Shown here: positions 43,311 to 59,273 of the stretch, piece after piece
How positions within the stretch are numbered: position 1 is the stretch's first letter
How the letters are laid out: each line of letters begins with the position of its first letter
NCBI GenBank assembly: GCA_016584305.1
Contig: JACEEZ010020472.1
Location: 198,501-262,500, forward strand
From: Chionoecetes opilio
Lineage: Eukaryota; Arthropoda; Malacostraca; Decapoda; Majidae
Length of the DNA stretch: 64,000 bases
Reading direction: 5' to 3'
The notes under the pieces: generated by a model
The model's database searches: none
The model's input: the letters and a program-made list of their open reading frames with translations, nothing else
What the model was told of the DNA's origin: nothing
Translations under genes and position numbers: made by a program

Positions 43311-44778
43311 AGGCGTATTTTGTAGTGTCCTTCTGGAGTAAAATTATACTTATTTAAGCTCCGCCCCTGCTTGCCATCACAAAATACGATTGTAGCGCTG
43401 CCAAAGCTCTTTCTTGATGTTGCCGAGAGTAAAAGTGTCGTACACTTCATTACCTCTTGCAGAGGCTCAAGGAATATCGTTAAGGTTGACATTATTGAAG
43501 GCACAGCAAAGAGTAGTAGCGTGATTGTCTGTATTACACATCGATATCTAATTGTTTTGAGCTCTTAGAATGGCCTAGCATTGTTTTCTAACTATAGATG
43601 GACTTTATATTAAACTGAAATGTTTAGGGCGCTATGAAACTGTTATTTGAATATCTATTTGCTACACAGCCATTTCACGATGTGCGTCGAGGATGTTTAA
43701 TGCTTTCATGGACCTGTACGTATGTAGGCTACGTGTACCTACATCTACGTTTCACGAATTATTCTTTGCCTAAACCTAGATGAATGCTGGTTGTGATTCA
43801 TCCTCCAGTGCATCTCCCCCGTTTAACATCCATGGGCGGGTGTGTGGTGGGCGGGTGTGTGATGGACGTGTGGTGGGTGGGTGTGTGGTGGGCGGATGTA
43901 TGATGGGCGTGTGGTGGGTGGGCGGATGGGTGATGGGCGTGTGGTGGGTGGGTGTGTGATGGGCGTGTGGTGGGTGGGTGTGTGGTGGGCGGATGGGTGA
44001 TGGGCGTGTGGTGGGTGGGTGTGTGGTGGGCGGATGGGTGATGGGCGTGTGGTGGGTGAGTGTGTGGTGGGCGGGTGGGTGCCTGGGTGGTGGTGGGTGT
44101 GTGGTGGCCCGTGGGTAGAGAGAGACCTCCTTACCGTGTTGGCGCTGAATCAGACTGATGAAATGTTCGTATTCGTGCCCTGCGATAGGTTCTCTAAAAG
44201 GCTTTCTTTTTGTGTGATATAACATATATACCAAATTTATACATTTCTATTGCAAATGTAATATCACTCATGAATATATTTAAGTATTTGATTATACTAT
44301 AGCAATAATACACCAGTTTTGGTGCTAAGCCAGCAAGCATCAACGAAGATTCGGACACATTGAAAAATTCGAGGGATTGGGAAATTTGTTCCCAGACGTC
44401 GCTGGAGAATTTTAATATTTGTGACTTCTTACCTGTTAAGAGTCACCTACTCTACTCCTTACTACTCCTTACCTACTCTTAATTAAATACAGTATCCTTT
44501 GCATGTCGTGCGCATGTAATGAATGTTGAATTGGATGAGAATTAAAGGAAAAGAGAAACATTTACGGGAGGAGTTTTGATAAGATTTTCTCATGCGCGCG
44601 ATCTGATTGGCCAGGCTCTTGAAACCACCACCCACACCCACGACTGTATAATTTTACAGGAAAAGAGTAAAATAAGTGTATCTGCTCAGTATTCTATGCA
44701 CGCAAAAGAGTAAAATCTAAGTGGGCGGAGCTTAAATAAGTAAAATTTTACTTCCAAAGGCATGGACAAAATACGCCT
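43311..44778. mobile_element. 1.47-kb non-autonomous TIR element with internal minisatellite (copy 1)
   Basis: The ends begin AGGCGTATTTTGT and share AGTAAAAT and ACTTATTTAAGCTCCGCCC inverted over about 60 bp. The flanks are TAT on both sides (43308-43310 and 44779-44781), a 3-bp target duplication. A GT-rich minisatellite (GTGGTGGGTGGGTGTGTGATG) occupies 43838-44112. A 65-codon frame at 43371-43568 is present in both copies but matches nothing I recognise. No transposase is seen. A second copy is at 55735. Confidence 0.78.
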
Positions 44779-45439
44779 TATATCAATTGAAGTGCCCTAT
44801 TTCGCATATTGTTAACAAGGTGGAAGACTGTATAGGTAGTTTATTAGAAAACTAACTTGTAATTCAATTGAAATACAAACTGCGAATGACAACATTGTAA
44901 AAAGTAGTGTAATGAGATTGCGATCCTGTTAGAAACATGGTAAACAATGTCGCCAACCTATCTCCGTGTTGATGGGACGGCTTCATTCTAGTGCCCTACG
45001 ACTCACTGACAGGGTGTATAGAATTGTCAAGGTAAGATATAGCGCATTGAATATGTGTACAGTACTCAGGGGTTGTACATGGTGTGTAATGGTGGTGAGG
45101 ATCGAGCAGTGAAAGGGTGTGGCTGGCCGCTGTCAGGCTGGAAGGTTACGTGTCACAGGGCAAAGTCTGGCTTGAAACTATAGGAGAAACATTGGCACCT
45201 TTATCATATAAGAAAGAAAATGTAGAGGTAACTAAATAAAACTATAACTTCTTGATAATAAGTGGATAGATATGTAGTTTCGGACAATATACCTCAATCA
45301 CCTCTATTTCTTTCCCCCCTACCTACGGTAGTCAGCAAGCTTAGGAGACTGGTGAGAAACCAGGATTTTTGGAGAAAGGAGGCAAATGCAACTGGTTTAT
45401 AATCCCCTTAAAGTCTAACTAAACCTGCTAAATTTTTTT
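44779..45439. other. Intergenic stretch
   Basis: No gene or repeat recognised between the TIR element and the foldback element. Confidence 0.5.
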
Positions 45440-46430
45440 TCTCCATGGGCAGTTGAAAATTTGGTATTTATTACTTTTATTGCCGTTTCTTTAGCGGGCA
45501 ATCTTACCTTACCCAGTGGATTTGTGGCATCATAAAAATTATAGTGTATGCCTGTATATTTGATTTTTTGTGGAAACTACCTATTTTTAAAATTCCGGAA
45601 CGTGAGGCTAGGTTAGTTTTGGTTAGGTTAGGTTAGGTTCTATTCACCTATTTTTCGGTAAAATTCTAGTATTTGCCCATACTCTCCCACTTCTCCCAAA
45701 CAAGTTTGGGGACCTGTGGGAGTGCAGGGTTTTCGGGTGGGGAACAAATTATGCGTCGGAAACACGTAATTAAAGAGTTGTGTAGGGGGGTAAAATTCCC
45801 TAGATCTAGGATAATATCCTTATATCTAGAGAAATTTGCCTAACCAAAATTAACTTAACCTAACCTAGCGGGGGGCTTGACCCACCGATAACCTAACCTA
45901 ACCAAATATAACCTACCCTAACCTAAACAAATCTAACCTAACCTCCTAGCGGGGTGTTGGGGGGGTTCTCGACACTTCGGTCATCATTCTGTGAGGATCG
46001 TCAGGTTCACACGTTTCTGGACTCGGAAGAAATCCAATGAATTTTCCCTAGATCTGGGGAATTTTTTCAACACCCCTAACTCAAAAACTATGTGGTTGCG
46101 ACGCATATTTTGTAGCCCAGCCAAATATCCCGCATTGCCCAGGTCCCCAAGCTTGTTTTGTGGGAGAGGGGGAGTATAGGCAAACACTAGAATAATACCT
46201 ATTTTTCCTCATTAATTCACTATTTTACCCACATTTTCCCTGCTCTTCATAGCCCTCCCTACTATCAAGGGGGGGGAGGGGCAAGATTGTCATGGTTATA
46301 TTATGGTTATTATTCATTTGCACAACACGAGGCCTCAAAACACCCAAATGAATTAAAAAAAAACTATCGAATGGAAGAAAAAAATCATCAAAAATAGGAA
46401 ACGGCAATAAAGGTAATATTTACCACAAAA
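45440..46430. mobile_element. About 1-kb imperfect foldback element with TTAGG-like tracts
   Basis: The outer inverted match is TTTATTGCCGTTTC (about 45479) against GAAACGGCAATAAA (about 46398). The inner match is ATTTGCCCATACTCTCCC (45670) against GGGGGAGTATAGGCAAA (46170), with AAGTTTGGGGACCTG also paired. GGTTA repeats occur at about 45607-45640 and the inverse CCTAA at 45860-45945. It has no coding capacity. Confidence 0.6.
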
Positions 46431-46647
46431 AAAAAAAATAATTACTCATGTATTTTTGAAAGGGAAAAAAAGTCAGTCCTTCACAGTCAAAAAAGTTTAG
46501 ACATTGCAATTTTGTTGACAAGTTTTCAGTGTTCATTATTTGATACACCAACAACCAAGCATTTAAAAAATAATTTATTGCGAGGCATATTGCTAAGCTT
46601 TAAATGTATCAGTAGTTAACCACAATTTGAATATTAGATGAGTAGTA

Positions 46648-48357
46648 GTGCCCTTGAAAGTTTGTTAGCGGCATTCAGAGCCGTGCCCTTGAAAGTTTGT
46701 TAGTGGCATTCAGAGCCGTGCCCTTGGAAGTTTGTTAGTGGCATTCAGAGCCGTGCCCTTGGAAGTTTGTTAGTGGCATTCAGAGCCGTGCCCTTGAAAG
46801 TTTGTTAGCGGCATTCAGAGCCGTGCCCTTGGAAGTTTGTTAGTGGCATTCAGAGCCGTGCCCTTGGAAGTTTGTTAGTGGCATTCAGAGCCGTGCCCTT
46901 GAAAGTTTGTTAGTGGCATTCAGAGCCGTGCCCTTGGAAGTTTGTTAGTGGCATTCAGAGCCGTGCCCTTGGAAGTTTGTTAGTGGCATTCAGAGCCATG
47001 CCCTTGAAAGTTTGTTAGTGGCATTCAGAGCCATGCCCTTGAAAGTTTGTTAGTGGCATTCAGAGTCGTGCCCTTGGAAGTTTGTTAGTGGCATTCAGAG
47101 CCATGCCCTTGAAAGTTTGTTAGTGGCATTCAGAGCCATGCCCTTGAAAGTTTGTTAGTGGCATTCAGAGCCGTGCCCTTGGAAGTTTGTTAGTGGCATT
47201 CAGAGCCGTGCCCTTGAAAGTTTGTTAGTGGCATTCAGAGCCGTGCCCTTGGAAGTTTGTTAGTGGCATTCAGAGCCGTGCCCTTGGAAGTTTGTTAGTG
47301 GCATTCAGAGCCGTGCCCTTGGAAGTTTGTTAGTGGCATTCAGAGTCGTGCCCTTGGAAGTTTGTTAGTGGCATTCAGAGTCGTGCCCTTGGAAGTTTGT
47401 TAGTGGCATTCAGAGCCGTGCCCTTGGAAGTTTGTTAGTGGCATTCAGAGCCGTGCCCTTGGAAGTTTGTTAGTGGCATTCAGAGCCGTGCCCTTGGAAG
47501 TTTGTTAGTGGCATTCAGAGTCGTGCCCTTGGAAGTTTGTTAGTGGCATTCAGAGCCGTGCCCTTGAAAGTTTGTTAGTGGCATTCAGAGCCGTGCCCTT
47601 GGAAGTTTGTTAGTGGCATTCAGAGCCGTGCCCTTGGAAGTTTGTTAGTGGCATTCAGAGCCGTGCCCTTGGAAGTTTGTTAGTGGCATTCAGAGCCGTG
47701 CCCTTGGAAGTTTGTTAGTGGCATTCAGAGCCGTGCCCTTGGAAGTTTGTTAGTGGCATTCAGAGTCGTGCCCTTGGAAGTTTGTTAGTGGCATTCAGAG
47801 CCGTGCCCTTGGAAGTTTGTTAGTGGCATTCAGAGCCGTGCCCTTGGAAGTTTGTTAGTGGCATTCAGAGCCGTGCCCTTGGAAGTTTGTTAGTGGCATT
47901 CAGAGTCGTGCCCTTGGAAGTTTGTTAGTGGCATTCAGAGTCGTGCCCTTGGAAGTTTGTTAGTGGCATTCAGAGTCGTGCCCTTGGAAGTTTGTTAGTG
48001 GCATTCAGAGTCGTGCCCTTGGAAGTTTGTTAGTGGCATTCAGAGCCGTGCCCTTGAAAGTTTGTTAGTGGCATTCAGAGTCGTGCCCTTGGAAGTTTGT
48101 TAGTGGCATTCAGAGCCATGCCCTTGTAAGTTTGTTAGTGGCATTCAGAGTTGTGCCCTTGGAAGTTTGTTAGTGGCATTCAGAGCCATGCCCTTGGAAG
48201 TTTGTTAGTGGCATTCAGAGTCGTGCCCTTGGAAGTTTGTTAGTGGCATTCAGAGCCATGCCCTTGAAAGTTTGTTAGTGGCATTCAGAGTCGTGCCCTT
48301 GGAAGTTTGTTAGTGGCATTCAGAGCCTTGGAAAGTTTGTTAGTGACATTTAGAGTC
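46648..48357 (+). repeat. 35-bp satellite array, about 49 copies, abutting HINT3
   Basis: Unit of 35 bp: GTGCCCTTGGAAGTTTGTTA followed by GTGGCATTCAGAGCC. Copies vary mainly at ggaag/gaaag and agcc/agtc/agcca. The last copies are shortened and degenerate and stop 27 bp before the HINT3 start codon. There are no spacers, so it is not a CRISPR-type array. Confidence 0.97.
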
Positions 48358-48384
48358 GTGGCTTTGCAGGTCAGCGCCAGGACC

Positions 48385-52164
<3,780 letters not shown>

Positions 52165-53397
52165 TGTTCACTGGTCAGGGTCAGCCCATCAGCAGTGCCT
52201 GTGTGATATGTAACCAAACCTTAGGCAAACTTAAGGTGAGGAGGCCAACAGTGAGGTGAATCAGACGATGCAAGACTTGCTCAGAGGTTCTTGATAATGC
52301 CAGAAATTAATTTGATATAATATAGATGTGGTAATTTAGGTGAATGCCATGTTAAGAAAAGGGTAATGAGTAAATGACATATCACTATTTCACAAAAGAA
52401 AATGATGTAATAAAATTGTATTTCATTGTACTATATGAGTTCGTCTTTCAGACTTAGGGTGAGGAAGCTGGGCTGCTCGGGGATGGAAGGAGCTTGAACA
52501 GTGAGTGATGGCTGCTGGACAGGGTTTTCCATGCTTAATTTATAAATTTGCACATATTCTGATATGTTAAATATATGCAGGCTTACGAAGCGTTATGTTT
52601 GTACTGTATTTGTGTAAATGTATATACACGAGTTGTTATTGCCAGTTTGATTCTTAGTGCATGTAGTTGTTAGTTAGGGGGTGTTGACTTTTGGGAAGTG
52701 TTATTTAAAGAATTGTTAGCAGAAGTTATATATATTTTTTGTGTAGTTAAATAATTTTATCGCCGTAATATACAAAACATATAATAAAAGATTTATTGAC
52801 TCCATGTTTAATCCAGTTTCATTTCCAAAGCTCCACACTTTTACATACTAGTTTTGACCTGCAAATAGTATAATTCACCTTAATTTTCATGCAGTAAGTA
52901 TTGCACGTTCGTCCTAAGGCAACACATGGACTACGTTATCAAGGGTAACATATTGTCCCTCACCATGGGAAAGGAAGAGAAAGCTCCCACGGTGAATTAT
53001 TGGGAAGCTTCCCACATGCCAGGAATACCTTATGACCAGGCAAGTAACTACTCCTTATGTGACAAAAATTTATTTTGTAGATGTGATTCAAAGTTCTGTG
53101 TAGGATCTTGATATGTAATCTAGAGATTTACAGCTTTATTCATTATTACAGTATTAAAGTACCATACCTCATATGGCTGCACTCAAACTCTTACCTGTCA
53201 CATATAGCAATTAAGAAGTTTTCATTGTATCTGAATACATCAGGTAATCTGAGATTGGGGAATATTCTGATTTACTATTATTATTATTATTAATATATAT
53301 TTTTTTACATGACAAATTACTCAATCACTTTAATCAATGTGATGAAAATAAATATTTCAAATGCAACAATGAACGAGCGTATTGTGTGAGTGACTAA
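52165..53397. other. HINT3 3' UTR and gap to the convergent cystatin gene
   Basis: HINT3 and the cystatin gene are transcribed towards each other here. HINT3 poly(A) signals are at 52411 and possibly 52784. A minus-strand AATAAA lies at 53135-53140 (TTTATT on +), suitable for the cystatin mRNA. The frame at 52926-53111 is not supported. Confidence 0.55.
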
Positions 53398-54365
53398 TTA
53401 GAAGTAAGCGATGGGTTCAGAGTGATCCTTGGGGTACAAGAGGCTGTGGAGCTCGAGGTTCCTACCCAGGTCTTGGTACACCCTCAGGTGCATCACATCC
53501 TCATCGCCGATGTTCACCTGTAAGCAAACCAACTCTTTAGTGGATTCCTGTAGGAATTGATTGCATTATTCATACCTTTTTTTTTTTTTGCGTGTGTAGA
53601 TAGAACAAAATGGGTTAGGTTTAATTGATTTATTGCTTAAGATATATATAGGAACATACTTATTTTTTACAGATATGTTAAACTTAATACATACTGCTTC
53701 CTGTAGGTAGTAATTGTTAAATACTTTGTGGTATTTGTAGTCATTGTAGGCTACTTATCAAATAAGCTTTAAAATACCTATGGAGTAATTGTTCAGAGAC
53801 GCTTGTTCAAAGACAACTGAATAATTGCGTCTGCAGTTTATAAGTTAAAGTAGCATATGTTAATTATTATGATTTAGGAATATCAGATCTCCCTTACCTT
53901 GGCAAAGTAGTTGATCCCCGCCACCAATTGTGTCTTGTAACTCAGCAGTGTTAGCTGCGGCAATGAGCGACCTAGCTTCTCCTCAACCTGGTGATGGGGG
54001 GAAAAAAAGTAAATAAATTAAAGACTAAGATTTTATGCAATTGATCGACCATAATCAATCAAATTTGTGTGCAGCTTTGTAGTAGACTCCAATCACTCCA
54101 TCATCCATGTATCTAATATGCTAATGAATTTTCACAAGTAGGCAATACAATGCTTCACTATTGGTAGCTACACAATAAGAAATAAAACTTATTGCATTCT
54201 GTCTGAATCTGTCATGCATATGAAGCTACATTAATATAACATTAGAGGCTGGCGCCACCCTACATGCACGTGAAAATAACAGCTTACCTGTGGCTTGACA
54301 GAATGTATTATCTCCTGCACCTCAGGAGTGGGCTGCTTTTCCTCCGATGTGCCTCCAACCCTCAT
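53398..54365 (-). CDS. CSTB: Stefin/cystatin B-like cysteine protease inhibitor
   Basis: Stefins are small cytosolic proteins that block papain-family proteases such as cathepsins B, L and H. Three exons, 54365-54288, 53987-53898 and 53517-53398, all joined in phase 0, give 95 residues, close to the usual 98. The N-terminal glycine segment (MRVGGTSEEKQPTPE), the first hairpin QLVAG (QxVxG motif) followed by INYFAK, the segment VMHLRVYQDLG and the C-terminal IAYF match stefin landmarks in order. There is no signal peptide and no cysteine, as expected for stefins and unlike secreted cystatins. QLVAG instead of the commoner QVVAG is a mild change. A related exon occurs at 62934-63023 on the same strand. 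Confidence 0.93.
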
Positions 54366-54924
54366 GATTCTGAAGTGACAGATACGTACAGTCTGCTGTG
54401 CATATTATACCGTCAGGCTAAAACTGAAAACTATCAATATATCTGCTGCTGCCAGCCAACGTTCAGTAAACACTAAACAACGCCATAAGGGAGGTGACAG
54501 ACTGACGGGGTGTTGACGTCACGTGGATCACGAGTGAGTGAATAGTCAAATATTATTCATGCTGTGTCCTTGGGAGCGCACGGCTGTATCTGTTGCCACC
54601 CGCCCATCCTTGAGACATTGTGTAATATATGTAAACCCTCAGATTCAGGAGCAGTAACCCATACATGGTGCTTCTCCTACCGCGTTGGGGAGAGGCATAT
54701 ATGCCCAAGTCATCTTCGGCTACTCCTGCAGTAAGGGTTGTCCTTAGTTCTTGGCAACATGTAGCTATTTCGGTAAAAAATTTGAGTCTTGTGAGCATTT
54801 ACCGATTTAGAGGCCGAAACTTAGTTTTCCTGAAAAGTTTTGATGCGTTTTGAATGAATCTGGCACTCGTTTTTGACGGAAATCAATGTTTGTTTACAGG
54901 TGGGGTGTGCCCGCCCCAGTATTA
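54366..54924. other. Cystatin upstream region
   Basis: Should contain the promoter of the minus-strand cystatin. No other feature recognised. Confidence 0.4.
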
Positions 54925-55110
54925 TTTTACACTAGGACCGAAATTCCCTACACAATTGGAAGTGTGGTTTCTGATTACCTTATTGGATTCTAGGAAACAT
55001 TCTCTCTATGAGCTTCCGTCGCAAATCATTACTTTTGGAGATACGACATGTTCATAGGGAGGAGAGAGACAAGTGTTTGCTTCCGCCACTCTTCTTCCTC
55101 TTGTGACCTA
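54925..55110 (+). mobile_element. One-sided copy of the 472-bp MITE
   Basis: Matches the left half of 37735-38206 from ATTTTACACTAGGACCG to CACTCTTCTTCCTCTTGTGA, after which it stops; the inverted right end is missing. Confidence 0.72.
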
Positions 55111-55310
55111 GGGATGTGCACCGGTTTTCGGTATACCGAAATACCGGTATTTTAGCGCCGGTATTACCGGTATTTTTTCTTCTTCTTCGGTATACCGGTA
55201 TCGGTATTGGTGGTGCATCGGTATACCGGTATCGGTATTGGTGGTGCATCGGTATACCGGTATCGGTATATTATTTGGTCGGTATTGCATTTCGGTATTA
55301 TGTTTTTTCT
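55111..55310. repeat. Palindromic GGTATACCGGTATC repeat block
   Basis: Repeated CGGTATACCGGTATCGGTAT units with a 34-bp direct repeat (GGTATTGGTGGTGCATC) present twice. The left edge reads TAGGGATGTGCACCGG, the kind of end seen in some hAT-like elements. No coding capacity. Confidence 0.65.
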
Positions 55311-55556
55311 CGCAATAGACCAGACTGCCGAGACACGTATGGTAGCGTAACGCTCATTGGCTCAGAGCCTCAGAATCTGAGGCGCGTGTTATCATTGGCC
55401 GATTACAGCTCAGCTGACAATGCCGCCATGACAACCTCCCTCCCTCCCTCTACCCCTGAGGGAAGAGTCCCCCCGCAAGACCATCACAGAAAACGGATCA
55501 TTATATATCACACAGGCGTCACTATACAAATCTAGCCTAGATAAAATTTTCCTTAT

Positions 55557-55606
55557 TGTTATTATTATTATTATTATTAGTAGTAGTAGTAGTAGTAATA
55601 CTAATA

Positions 55607-55652
<46 letters not shown>
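55557..55652. repeat. (ATT)n/(AGT)n and (CA)n microsatellites
   Basis: (TTA)n and (TAG)n at 55557-55600, followed by (CA)n at 55610-55651. Confidence 0.94.
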
Positions 55653-55656
<4 letters not shown>

Positions 55657-55734
55657 CCACCCACCCACTACTATCTATGGTAGTATGGATAACAATGATA
55701 GCAATTGTAATAATGAAATATTAGCATAGCAATA

Positions 55735-57450
55735 AGGCGTATTTTGTAGTGTCCTTCTTGAGTAAAATTATACTTATTTAAGCTCCGCCCCTGCTTGCCA
55801 TCACAAAATACGATTGTAGCGCTGCCAAAGCTCTTTCTTGATGTTGCCGAGAGTAAAAGTGTCGTACACTTCATTACCTCTTACAGAGGCTCAAGGAATA
55901 TCGTTAAGGTTGACATTATTGAAGGCACAGCAAAGAGTAGTAGCGTGATTGTCTGTATTACACATCGATATCTAATTGTTTTGAGCTCTTAGAATGGCCT
56001 AGCATTGTTTTCTAACTCTATAGATGGACTTTATATTAAACTGAAATGTTTAGGGCGCTATGAAACTGTTATTTGAATATCTATTTGCTACACAGCCATT
56101 TCACGATGTGCGTCGAGGATGTTTAATGCTATCATGGACCTGTACGTATGTAGGCTACGTGTACCTACATCTACGTTTCACGAATTATTCTTTGCCTAAA
56201 CCTAGATGAATGCTGGTTGTGATTCATCCTCCAGTGCATCTCCCCCGTTTAACATCCATGGGCGGGTGTGTGGTGGGCGGGTGTGTGATGGACGTGTGGT
56301 GGGTGGGTGTGTGGTGGGCGGATGTATGATGGGCGTGTGGTGGGTGGGTGTGTGGTGGGCGGATGGGTGGTGGGTGGGTGTGTGGTGGGCGGATGTGTGA
56401 TGGGCGTGTGGTGGGTGGGTGTGTGGTGGGCGGATGTATGATGGGCGTGTGGTGGGTGGGTGTGTGGTGGGCGGATGGGTGATGGGCGTGTGGTGGGTGG
56501 GTGTGTGGTGGGCGGATGTGTGGTGGGTGGGTGTGTGGTGGGTGTGTGGTGGGTGGATGGGTGATGGGCGTGTGGTGGGTGTGTGTGTGGTGGGCGGGTG
56601 GTGGGCGGATGGGTGATGGGCGTGTGGTGGGTGGCGGGTGGTGGTGGGCGGGTGGGTGCCTGGGTGGTGGTGGGTGTGTGGTGGCCCGTGGGTTACACAC
56701 AGAGACCTTTCCTACGCGTGTTGGAGCTAAATCAGACTGATGAAATGTTTGTATTCGTGCCCTGCGATAGGTTCTCTAAAAGGCTTTCTTTTTGTGTGAT
56801 ATAACATATATACCAAATTTATACATTTCTATTGCAAATGTAATATCACTCATGAATATATTTAAGTATTTGACTATACTATAGCAATAATACACCAGTT
56901 TTGGTGCTAAGCCAGCAAGCATCAACGAAGATTCGGACACATTGAAAAATTCGAGGGATTGGGAAATTTGTTCCCAGACGTCGCTGGAGAATTTTAATAT
57001 TTGTGACTTCTTACCTGTTAAGAGTCACCTACTCTACTCCTTACTACTCCTTACCTACTATTAATTAAATACAGTATCCTTTGCATGTCGTGCGCATGTA
57101 ATGAATGTTGAATTGGATGAGAATTAAAGGAAAAGAGAAACATTTACGGGAGGAGTTTTGATAAGATTTTCTCATGCGCGCGATCTGATTGGCCAAGCTC
57201 TTGAAACCACCACCCACACCCACGACTGTATAATTTTTCAGGAAAAGAGTAAAATATCGCTGCCGAAGTGTATCTGCTCAGTTTTCTATGCACGCAAAAG
57301 AGTAAAATATAAGTGGGCGGAGCTTAAATAAGTAAAATTTTACTTATTTAAGCTCCGCCCACTTATTTTTTACTCTTTTGCGTGCATAGAAAACTGAGCA
57401 GATACATTTATTTTACTCTTTTCCTGTAAAATTATACAGTCGTGGGTGTG
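55735..57450. mobile_element. 1.47-kb TIR element, copy 2, with rearranged right end
   Basis: Nearly identical to 43311-44778 from AGGCGTATTTTGTAGTGTCC onward, but with a longer GT-rich minisatellite (56262-56692). Instead of the normal right terminus, the last sequence (57208-57340) is repeated inverted at 57341-57450, so TAAATAAGTAAAATTTTACT forms a palindromic centre. The frame at 55795-55992 matches that in copy 1 except for one clear residue change. Confidence 0.78.
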
Positions 57451-57452
57451 AT

Positions 57453-57867
57453 GATGACCAGTAATCCTCCTTCAAGTGATGTAGTAGGTATTCACTGTGT
57501 TTGTGAATATGTAAGTTGTAGTTTATAAGGAAAAAGTGGATAGACAGAGATAAGTGGCCCTTGACACCTGACAAGTGATGACTTCTGGGATCGGCATTCC
57601 TTATAGGGAGCTTAAATGAACCTGCAATGACATGTAAAGCTAGACAGATAGACGAACTCATAGAGGAACAGGTAGAAATGTATGGCTTTCTTTCCCCACA
57701 TAAGCAAAACATACACCCTTCGTCACTCTACTCACCACTACAACCTTTACTAACCATACATTTCTACCTGTTCCTCTATGAGTTCGTCTATCTGTCTAGC
57801 TGTACATGTCATTGCAGGTTCATTTAAGCTCCCTATAAGGAATGCCGATCCCAGAAGTCATCACTGG
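57453..57867. mobile_element. Foldback element (family A, copy 2), truncated at both ends
   Basis: Matches the element at 20146-20729 from GATGACCAGTAATCCTCC through the loop and most of the right arm, breaking off after AAGTCATCACT. It directly abuts the inverted end of the TIR element at 57450. Confidence 0.82.
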
Positions 57868-57899
57868 ACGCACGTGCGTCCTTGCCGAGATAATAATAA

Positions 57900-57924
57900 T
57901 AATATATATATATATATATATATA

Positions 57925-57977
<53 letters not shown>
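57900..57977. repeat. (TA)n microsatellite
   Basis: Interrupted TA repeat after an (AAT)n start. Confidence 0.93.
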
Positions 57978-57979
<2 letters not shown>

Positions 57980-58770
57980 TAAATTTTTGAATCTGTGGGA
58001 TCTCAATTAATTCTTGTGCGATTAGCATCTTTATTCTTCACGACAGCACCCTCCACCGTGTGGCTGCATTCTCATACTTATCAGTCACACATTACAATGA
58101 AGAAGTTTCCAGTAGCAAAATGTTTTCTTACATCTAGTGATTAGTGAAGCAATGAGGTGGCAAGAGTAACAAACCAAACCAACTATTTTTAATTCATAAT
58201 TTCAAACAATAATTTTTAATTTACTTTCCATAACTTTATTTAAAAAACGTGAAAGTTAGAGAAATTGAATTCGGATTGGTTTTTAGCTTTCGGGGGGTTT
58301 GTTCCCTTTTGGACCCCAATGCACACATCCCCCTACCATGCCACTGGTACCAAAAAATTTAGGGCCTTAATTACAATATAACAATATTTTTAAATAATAT
58401 ATATTTCATTGTTAAATAATAAATTAAATTTAATTCTTGCAGGGGGGGGCATGGACAAGCATTACACCCCCCCCCCACCCCTCTAGCCATAAAACTCATG
58501 GGTAAAAAATTTAAGCCAATAATTATTTTAATATTTTTAATTTATAATGATGTAATATAATAAAATACAATTTAAACTGAAAGTGGGGGGAAAATGCAAT
58601 GAAAAAATTGGAGCATTTTGGTCATGTGAAGTTTTTCCCAAAAATTATTTTCATATTGGAATTTGATTAAGCAGTTACTTGTTCCAACCTTTGAACAGTG
58701 AAATAAAAATTAAAGCCCATTTTTGTGAAGGCAAAGAGGAAGCATGAGACAATTGTCCAAGAAGAAAATT
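57978..58770. other. AT-rich stretch with a segment resembling the cystatin downstream flank
   Basis: A segment at about 58030-58115 (TGTGGCTGCATTCTCATACT, ACAATGAAGAAGTTTCC) resembles 53135-53215 downstream of the cystatin gene (ATGGCTGCACTCAAACTC, AATTAAGAAGTTTTC). It could be a trace of the cystatin duplication or a dispersed repeat. No exon is seen. Confidence 0.4.
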
Positions 58771-58779
58771 AAGCCGGCG

Positions 58780-58937
58780 AGAGAGAGAAAAAAGAGAGAG
58801 AGAGGAGAGAGAGAGAGAAGGAGAGAGAGAGAGAGAGGAGAGAGAGAGAGGAGAGAAGGAGAGAGAGAGAGAGAGATAGAGAGAGAGAGGAGAGAGAGAG
58901 AGAGGGGAGAGAGAGAGAGAGAGAGAGATGAGAGGAG

Positions 58938-58971
<34 letters not shown>

Positions 58972-59073
58972 GAGAGAGAGAGGAGAGGGGTGAGAGAGAG
59001 AAAATGAGAGAGAGAGAGAAGAGGAGAGAGAGCGAGGGAGAGAGAGAGAGAGAGAGAGGAAGAGAGAGAGGAG

Positions 59074-59123
<50 letters not shown>

Positions 59124-59149
59124 GAAAGAGAGAAAAAGAGGAGAGAGAT

Positions 59150-59194
<45 letters not shown>

Positions 59195-59201
59195 AGGAGG
59201 A

Positions 59202-59272
<71 letters not shown>
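58780..59272. repeat. 500-bp imperfect (GA)n tract
   Basis: (GA)n with GG and AA interruptions, clean at the right end. Long Arg-Glu and Ser-Leu frames are artefacts. Confidence 0.95.

Positions 59273-59273
<1 letters not shown>

Noticed and set aside
43776..44234. His-Pro-rich frame, and its twin at 56224-56700
   Set aside because: Translation of the GT-rich minisatellite inside the TIR element.
46648..48357. Possible CRISPR-like array
   Set aside because: The 35-bp units are contiguous with no unique spacers, and the window is eukaryotic; it is a satellite.
52926..53111. 61-codon + frame near the cystatin gene
   Set aside because: It looks codon-like in its middle (EEKAPTVNYWEASHMPG) but has no GT donor after it and no family match I know.
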